Shown here: positions 57,766 to 64,000 of the stretch, one piece after another
Layout: each line of letters begins with the position of its first letter
How positions within the stretch are numbered: the stretch's first letter is position 1
Assembly: GCF_021018805.1 (NCBI RefSeq)
Contig: NC_086247.1
Span: 133,589,602-133,653,601 of the forward strand
DNA: 64,000 bases
Direction of reading: 5' to 3'
From: Prinia subflava
Lineage: Eukaryota; Chordata; Aves; Passeriformes; Cisticolidae
Notes under the pieces: model-generated
The model's input: the letters and a program-made list of their open reading frames with translations, nothing else
What the model was told of the DNA's origin: nothing
The model's database searches: none
Position numbers and translations under genes: made by a program

Positions 57766-60700
57766 GTGAGTGTGCCCGGGGAACGCGGGTCCGGGCCGCC
57801 GCCGCCTCCCGCTGCCTGCCCCCCGCCCCGTCCCCTGGCGCAGAGGCAGCCCCTGCGCATCCCGAGCGGCACCGGGCGGGCGGGAGGCTGGGGAGGGGAT
57901 TTGGGTGAGCCCCGCTCCCTCCTCACCGCTGTCCTGCCCCTTCCAGGTTGCAAGAGGAGATGCTTCAGAGGGAGGAGGCCGAGAACACCCTGCAGTCCTT
58001 CAGACAGGTTAGCGGTCGTGGAGGAGGGAGGGGCCCGGGGCGGAGGGTGGGAGTGCAGGAGTTTGCTTTCCTTGCACAAAGAGATTCCGTCAGTTCTCAC
58101 GCAAGCCCTCCGTGTTTTCTTTAGGGGGATGCTGCAGTCTGAGGGGAGGGGAGGGAAACTATTGTCCTGCTTTATCCAAGTCTAGCCCGTTTTACAAAAA
58201 ACGCCCCAACGTGGAATCACTTTCCGATCCAATAAAAGTGAAAGGGGGCCATCTGCGCGCTTGGCTGAAGGGTATTAATGGTTTCTATGGGATTCACCGT
58301 GGAATGCAGATACAGGCATTATGGCAAGTGTGGTGGCAGCAGATTGAAATAATAGATCCCTTTGTGTCGGAGGGGAGGGCGCAGTGGGCTGCATTCTTAC
58401 TAAATGTGTAATGGTGCAGGAATATTTCTAGCGAAATGTGTCTGTTATGGGCCAGGTTTTGTACAAAACTGAAGTTTTTGATGAATCACTGGTCAGTGCA
58501 TTACTGGGCAAGAGTTTCAAATGTAAGGTTTTTCATATGGGTGTTGTCTGCTGACAAGAAGTAGACAGTATGTTCCTTGGGGTGAGGTCACAGGCTTGAG
58601 TTTGCCTCCTCTGAGTGACCATTAAAAAATGGAATTTAATCCTCTGTAAAACAAAGGTGTTAACCTAGGAAACAGAGTTTTGTCTTTATAGGATGCTGTG
58701 ATGTTATCTGGATAAAGTAAATTTACATGACAACCAGAAACAACTGTGCAAACAGTGTTCGAAAATACTTAGGCTCAAGTTTTCACTTGTGCAAAACCAG
58801 CTTTCAACTTAGATTAAGCCTTGTTTGGACTAAGAGATATTTAGGAATGTGCCTTCTCAAAACAAGGTCTCTTCCCTAAAACTGCTGGTGTAAAACAGCA
58901 TTGCTAGCATTCTTCCGACTGGAAGTGACTGCCTTTATCACCACGCAGCTGGGTACAGGCTGACTTTGTCCCAGAGCTCTTCGTAGGCATTAACAGGAGT
59001 CAATATTCAGGAAATGAGCACTTGATTGTCTGTGTTTCCCTGGGAAAGGCTTTTGACTGCAGTATATTTACAGTCCTTGAAGGAGGGCAGGTGTGTTCAA
59101 GAGTAGTGTGGGGAAACTGAAACACCTACTCCCATTCAGAGCCTGGGAATTCAGTCTCCACTAGTGTTCTGGGGACAAAAGTTTTAAACAACAGTTTGGG
59201 ATACTGCCTTAATTTAAGCTTCTGGGGGGTTTTTGAGTGCTAAGACAATTTAATGTAGTGGAAAGTTCTCTAAAGGAGCATTTAAGTTTTAGAGAACCTC
59301 ATCTGCTCTGATTCATTGCTGAATTGAGTTGAAGGATCAATTGACTTACGGTTGGCTTTTACATGATCTTTCATATTTAATTTTGCACTTTAGGCATGTC
59401 TGTATTTTAATCTAATTGAATCTTATGAAGGCTCTGGGCTTCAAAGTGAGCTTGGCTTGGTGTGCATACCCCACTCTCATTATCCAGCTCTTCCCTCTAC
59501 TTTGGAAAGGGGTCACTCAGGAGTTCAGCCTCTAGCAGATGTGTGCATGCAGGACAGTCAGAATTGGATCCATTTAACCTTCTAAGCTGCAGCTTGTGCA
59601 TAAGAAATGCAAATCATTGTCTATGGAAACTACACTAAATCCTCTTGTGACATCACTGGTGCTTGCTGCTGTGCTTAATTTGAACATCAGTCATACCTCA
59701 TTTATCCTTACTGGCAAGGATGGAGTTAACATACAGGTTTTGAAACGTAAATCTGTTTCAGTGTAAGTTTTGTTCCTCTGAAAGTGAAATTAAATTCACA
59801 GAGCACTGAAGCTGAAAGATCCTGTTGTGCATTCCATTTTAAAACCATCCACAGCCTTCTCTTAAATCATTATATTTTTCCACTGGAAAGTTGTGTAGTT
59901 GTATAGATTTGGAACACTTCAGCAGGTGCTTTGCTGATGTATCATCAAAGCTACTTCTTGATGGAGCAGTCGTGTACTTCAGTATTTTAAAATAAAGAAT
60001 GAGTATTTGAACTTAAGCTTTTATTTCCAAAAGCTGCCTGTTTCAGAGACTGTTCAGCTCATATGTACTGAATTTTAATTTATTTCTTCTGGGAAAAGAT
60101 GTGATTTTACTTATGTGCTGAGGGGTGTACTGCATAAAGTATATGTGAAAGTTCAGTGAGGACTTTCCTTTGGGGCAGGACAAGCATCACAGTTAGTGAG
60201 GAAGTTACTGCCCCTTTGCCAGCTAGTCTAGCAGCAAGGAATAGGTCCTGAACCTGTGGCAAACCTAACAGGGCAGGTCCTGGCTAACATGAGGTTTGTC
60301 TGAAGTAAACGTGGATGCTCAGCCCTGCAAAGTGTGTGGCTTGCATTGAAGAATCTCCTAGGATAAAATCAGTGTGCACTCCAACTGCATGTGTTTGACT
60401 TCTCCTTGTTTGTTCAGGCTACAAGTAGCCTATTCATTTATGTGGTTCTCCACACATCTGGGAACTGCTGAAACACTGAATCCTAGTGATAGGGAATACA
60501 TAAATGATAGCACATAGTAAAGTACATACCACATATTGTAAGTGTCTTCAGTTTAAATTGCTTTCAATTTACTATTTTTCAAGGTCCTAAAATCCTGTAG
60601 CTATTCAGTTGTTATAAAAAAAAAATAGCCTTCAGGGTGAAGATTTCTTTAAAATCCTCTAGAAGATGTTTGGATGTCTGGCCAATTATGTAAACATGTT

Positions 60701-63700
60701 GGGTCATAGCCATGTCATTTTCTGCCAGAATGATCTTGAGGGGGTTTAGGGGGAGGAGAACAAATTAATTAGGAAATTCTTTCCCTGAACTGAAAAACAG
60801 AGCTGATATGAACTGTGGGTGTAAAACTGGAATTGATAGAAAAGTTATGGCATGGTGCATGAAAGGGGTAGTTTGCTGGATAAAGTAAACAGAATAATTC
60901 TTCTGGAGCAAGGACCTTACCCCAGAGTAGGAGTGATCCAAGGCTTTCTAGGAGTCTAAAGAAAACACTCCTTATTTCAAAGGTGCCATAATAAAGAGAG
61001 CTGCTGATTAGGAATGCTTATGCTTTGGGCAATCCAAAATAGCTTTAGAGTAAGCTGTGAGAACCTGATATGTTAATACCCTGTGAGCACAAGCATGTGG
61101 CTGTGTATGTAACTAGTAGGAAAGGAACAATCCTGCCCTTTGCAAACTAAATGCCCTACACATTCAAAATGTAAGAAGTTGCCAATCAATGTTTAGTCTT
61201 ATGTTTTTGGAGTAATTTAAGTTGCTCCCTTGTAACATTCATGACATATCTTCTGTTATGCTCTAAATGAATTTTTGCTGTTGATTAAGACTATCTCTGT
61301 CCAGCAAAAGGTGGAGTCTTTGCCAGCAACTGTGAGGGTGTAGGCAATGATGAGTAGCTCAGTTTGTGTTTATGCTCATACCTTCTTAAGGGAGATCTGT
61401 TAACCTGCATTAAGTGAATGCTGCAGTTCTTATTTGTACCTCACCAACTTTACAAGTATGCTTTAAAAGTGTGGTCTGTGGACCTAAGGGGCTCTGTGCT
61501 TGTTCACCAAGGAGTCTATAAGTGAAGCCCACTGATAGGTATGAAGGTTCACGTGTTGTACTTTTAAGCCCAGCTGAAAAAAGTGGAAGTTTGCAAATTG
61601 CAACTCTTTGTCAGTGTAATCAAGCTAGGACCACCTACTACCAACTTCTGACTCAAGTATTTGAAGGATTTACACCCATAATGATTTGTGTGCTCTTGGT
61701 CATGCTTAGCAGGATGTCAGCAAAGATGATATAATCAACATATATGGTATAGTTTCCAAATTCACAGTATAGGTGTATATAATAGTTTAAGGCTAAGGTA
61801 GGAGGCGGCAAAAAGGTTTTTTACAGCTTTTGCTTTCCTATTGCCAAAAAGCTCAGATGTAGCATCAGTCTGTATGCTGCTGAACTGGCTGTAAAAGACT
61901 TCTCTACATGAGTTTTGTAAGATTATGAATCGTTCTTCTCTCTGGTCAGGATGTTGACAATGCCTCCCTGGCACGTCTTGATCTTGAGCGCAAAGTTGAG
62001 TCCCTGCAAGAGGAGATTGTCTTCTTGAAGAAGCTTCATGATGAGGTAAGCTGAGAAATGAGGTCTGTGTTTAGATGCAGACTGTCTAGCAAGGAAACTC
62101 TTTGCTGGATCTGTCCCAGAGTCCCCCACTGTGTGTGATCTATGTGCTTTTGTGCAGTAATTTTGAGTGTCTGCTTCTCTCTAAGGAAATCCGAGAATTG
62201 CAGGCCCAGCTCCAGGAACAGCACATCCAAATTGATATGGATGTTTCTAAGCCTGATCTTACTGCTGCCCTGCGGGATGTTCGCCAACAGTATGAAAGTG
62301 TTGCTGCTAAGAATCTTCAGGAAGCTGAAGAGTGGTACAAGTCCAAAGTAAGTAAAATGCATCAGGCACTGTAACTAATTCTGTTTAACAGTTATGCTGT
62401 AGCACTTTCTGTTCCCTCTGGCTTTCTAATGGACACGAACATAACCATGGCACAAAGTCTTTTTTTAAATCCTAGTCTGGGAAGGGTACAACTGAAAACA
62501 TTTTGTGCCATAACTACAGCAGCAAAATAATGGGTGCACACTGGGAGTCTTTCCTGTGCTTGTACTTGAAAGCAGATGTTGGATGAAGTACAGGAGAAAT
62601 GAGTGAAAAAATGGTGAAAAGATGGGAAATGTGCAGGGTGAGGAAACAAGTATGAAAGTTTGCTATTAGTTACAATATAACATTTAGAAATAGAGAGGCA
62701 CTTCAAGAGTAATACTAATATTTAAGCATTTCAGGTGCTAACCTTTGTAATACCTTCTGTTGCCCTCGACTGCTGTGTCCACAGAAGGTCTGTTTCACCA
62801 TTCCTGTTGAAGTGTTGTGCTAACCAGAGTGGGTTTTCCAGTTTGCAGATCTCTCTGAAGCTGCTAACAGGAACAACGACGCCCTGCGCCAGGCCAAGCA
62901 GGAAGCGAACGAGTACCGCAGGCAGATCCAGTCTCTCACCTGCGAAGTCGATGCTCTGAAGGGAAGCGTAAGTAGAAGACAGCAGCTATTCTCCTGCACT
63001 GCAGTTTAATTTTTAATTGGGATGTGAATGCAGGTGACCTGCCACACAATTCAGCAGCATGTTAGTACTTTTTGAAAATGATGCTCAACTTGTGTGTAGG
63101 CACAACAGTGCACTGGCTAGATTGATACACTGAATTAGTCTTACTTAAGCTGTAAACAATAAGTTCATTCTCTCGCTGTAATATTCACTGTTTATGCAGC
63201 ACTTTCTGAAAGTGTTGATGCCTTGTCTGTCAGGTACAGCTAAAATTACAGAAAAAAAACTGGAGGAGCAGTGAAAGGTGCAAATTTTGCTATTGCTAGA
63301 ACAAGGCTGCCTTAAAGACAGGCTTGAAATGGATGTAACAGTGTTTAGCACACCTCCAAATCTCTACTAAGGACTGTCTGCATGCTGACTTGAACTGCAT
63401 GTGTTGGGCTTTCTGTAAAGGATGGCTTTGCCACCTGGTGGAACAAATATCTGGCATACTTCTGATCACACAGCAGAATAACCCTCCTTGACTTTGCAAA
63501 GGGAAAATAAGGAGATTACAAATTTGGGACGTATATGGGCATTTTCAGAAAGGATGCTAATGTAACACAACTTTCCTTTTTTAAAATGCTAAGGGTCTTG
63601 AGGGTGGGAAAGAGTGATTTAACTGCAGCAGTGCTTGATTTCACTCTTGTCTTCCAGAATGAGTCCCTGGAGCGCCAGATGCGTGAAATGGAGGAGAATT

Positions 63701-64000
63701 TTGCTGTTGAAGCTGCTAACTACCAAGACACTATTGGCCGTCTGCAGGATGAGATTCAGAACATGAAGGAAGAAATGGCTCGCCATCTCCGCGAGTACCA
63801 GGACCTGCTGAATGTAAAGATGGCTCTTGACATTGAGATTGCCACCTACAGAAAACTGCTGGAGGGTGAAGAGAGCAGGTAATCACATGCAGACACTTTT
63901 CTAAAACCAGGAATTACTAGAAGATACTTTATAGCCATGCCTGATTTTATCCATTTATTTTTTCCTTCAGGATTAACATGCCTATTCCAACCTTTGCTGC
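57224..64000 (+). CDS. VIM: Vimentin, 5' part of gene (exons 1-6 and start of exon 7; continues off the right edge)
   Basis: Vimentin is the type III intermediate-filament protein of mesenchymal cells. It forms parallel coiled-coil dimers that build cytoplasmic filaments. Seen: a serine/arginine-rich head (1 to about 95) with [15 protein letters not shown] [20 protein letters not shown] and an SP phosphorylation-type site at 50-51; the helix-initiation motif [19 protein letters not shown] at 103-121; coil 1; [19 protein letters not shown]; coil 2, with the single cysteine at residue 321 (human Cys328 counterpart); and the helix-termination motif [10 protein letters not shown] at 392-401. The start ATG (G at -3) was chosen by homology of the head. 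The frame stays open 155 codons further upstream, but that lies in promoter DNA. The first tail residues INMPIPTFA reach the window edge; roughly 50 residues are missing. Close filament paralogs (desmin, peripherin, GFAP) differ in head and linker sequence, so vimentin is secure. Confidence 0.97.
57947..58007 (+). CDS. VIM: VIM exon 2
   Basis: 61 bp. It completes K181 and encodes [20 protein letters not shown]. Acceptor CCTTCCAG, donor GTTAGC, which lacks the usual A at +3 and +4 consensus. Confidence 0.96.
58008..61949 (+). other. VIM: VIM intron 2
   Basis: A 3.9-kb intron, much larger than the other VIM introns here (181, 140, 494, 690 and 92 bp). No interspersed repeat is recognised in it. 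Its first 200 bases are still GC-rich. It might harbour regulatory sequence, but I see no specific element. Confidence 0.8.
61950..62045 (+). CDS. VIM: VIM exon 3
   Basis: 32 codons in phase 0: [19 protein letters not shown], then [13 protein letters not shown]. Acceptor TGGTCAG, donor GTAAGC. Confidence 0.97.
62186..62347 (+). CDS. VIM: VIM exon 4
   Basis: 54 codons in phase 0: [20 protein letters not shown], then [20 protein letters not shown], then [14 protein letters not shown], covering linker L12 and early coil 2. Donor GTAAGT. Confidence 0.97.
62842..62967 (+). CDS. VIM: VIM exon 5 (conserved single cysteine)
   Basis: 42 codons: [20 protein letters not shown], then [20 protein letters not shown], then GS. 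The cysteine in LTCEVD is the only one in the visible protein. Donor GTAAGT. Confidence 0.97.
63658..63878 (+). CDS. VIM: VIM exon 6 (helix-termination motif)
   Basis: 73 codons plus two bases: [20 protein letters not shown], then [20 protein letters not shown], then [16 protein letters not shown]. This is the end of coil 2B and the rod. Donor GTAATC. Confidence 0.97.
63971..64000 (+). CDS. VIM: VIM exon 7, first 30 bases (truncated by window)
   Basis: After the acceptor TTCCTTCAG it completes R403 and reads INMPIPTFA, the beginning of the tail domain as in other avian vimentins. Confidence 0.93.

Larger units (their letters stand above)
56820..57960 (+). promoter_or_regulatory. VIM: CpG island spanning the VIM promoter, exon 1 and intron 1
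   Basis: GC and CpG content rise abruptly at about 56830 and fall after exon 2. The island includes multiple GC boxes, exon 1 (57224-57765) and the 181-bp intron 1. Confidence 0.88.

Noticed and set aside
57534..58185. Additional plus-strand frames over VIM exon 1 and intron 1
   Set aside because: Shifted frames of the VIM coding exon and its GC-rich intron; serine/arginine-rich artefacts.
1..64000. CRISPR arrays, operons, phage or bacterial defence genes
   Set aside because: The sequence is vertebrate nuclear DNA with spliced genes. The only tandem repeats are microsatellites and one two-copy duplication.

Overview
The window looks like a bird nuclear genome, most likely a passerine. It is AT-rich DNA with small exons in long introns, two sharp CpG islands, CR1 LINE fragments, and one tRNA-Ile/CR1 composite SINE of the type I associate with passerines (TguSINE1-like). 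The three genes I can name are CUBN, TRDMT1 and VIM, in the order and orientation known from human 10p13. No prokaryotic, viral or phage gene was found.

Layout: (1) 1-7451, minus strand: the first seven coding exons of CUBN (cubilin). They give 238 residues: signal peptide, furin-type RKRQKR site, coiled-coil assembly region and the first EGF modules. The rest of the gene lies off the left edge. (2) 7452-14.8 kb: intergenic, with a short pentanucleotide repeat, a 20-bp palindrome, an old CR1-like remnant and a puzzling block that resembles a last exon plus 3' UTR (13.1-14.7 kb). (3) 14.8-44.3 kb, minus strand: the complete TRDMT1 gene (DNMT2 tRNA-Asp C38 methyltransferase). Eleven coding exons join in phase to 400 codons with every catalytic motif present, starting in a CpG island. 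(4) 44.8-56.8 kb: intergenic, AT-rich, with a (CCCTT)n microsatellite of about 235 bp, a 61-bp tandem duplication and other simple repeats. (5) 56.8-64.0 kb, plus strand: VIM (vimentin), with a CpG-island promoter, exons 1-6 and the first 30 bases of exon 7. The tail exons lie off the right edge.

Exon boundaries were derived by hand from splice consensus, reading phase and remembered family sequence. All 24 exon-exon phases within the three genes agree. The genes do not form one pathway: CUBN is an endocytic receptor, TRDMT1 a tRNA methyltransferase and VIM a cytoskeletal filament protein. Their adjacency is ancestral vertebrate synteny. I did not find a convincing undescribed system. The best leads are possible unrecognised coding exons just downstream of the TRDMT1 stop, the SINE in CUBN intron 6, and an upstream in-frame open extension of VIM.
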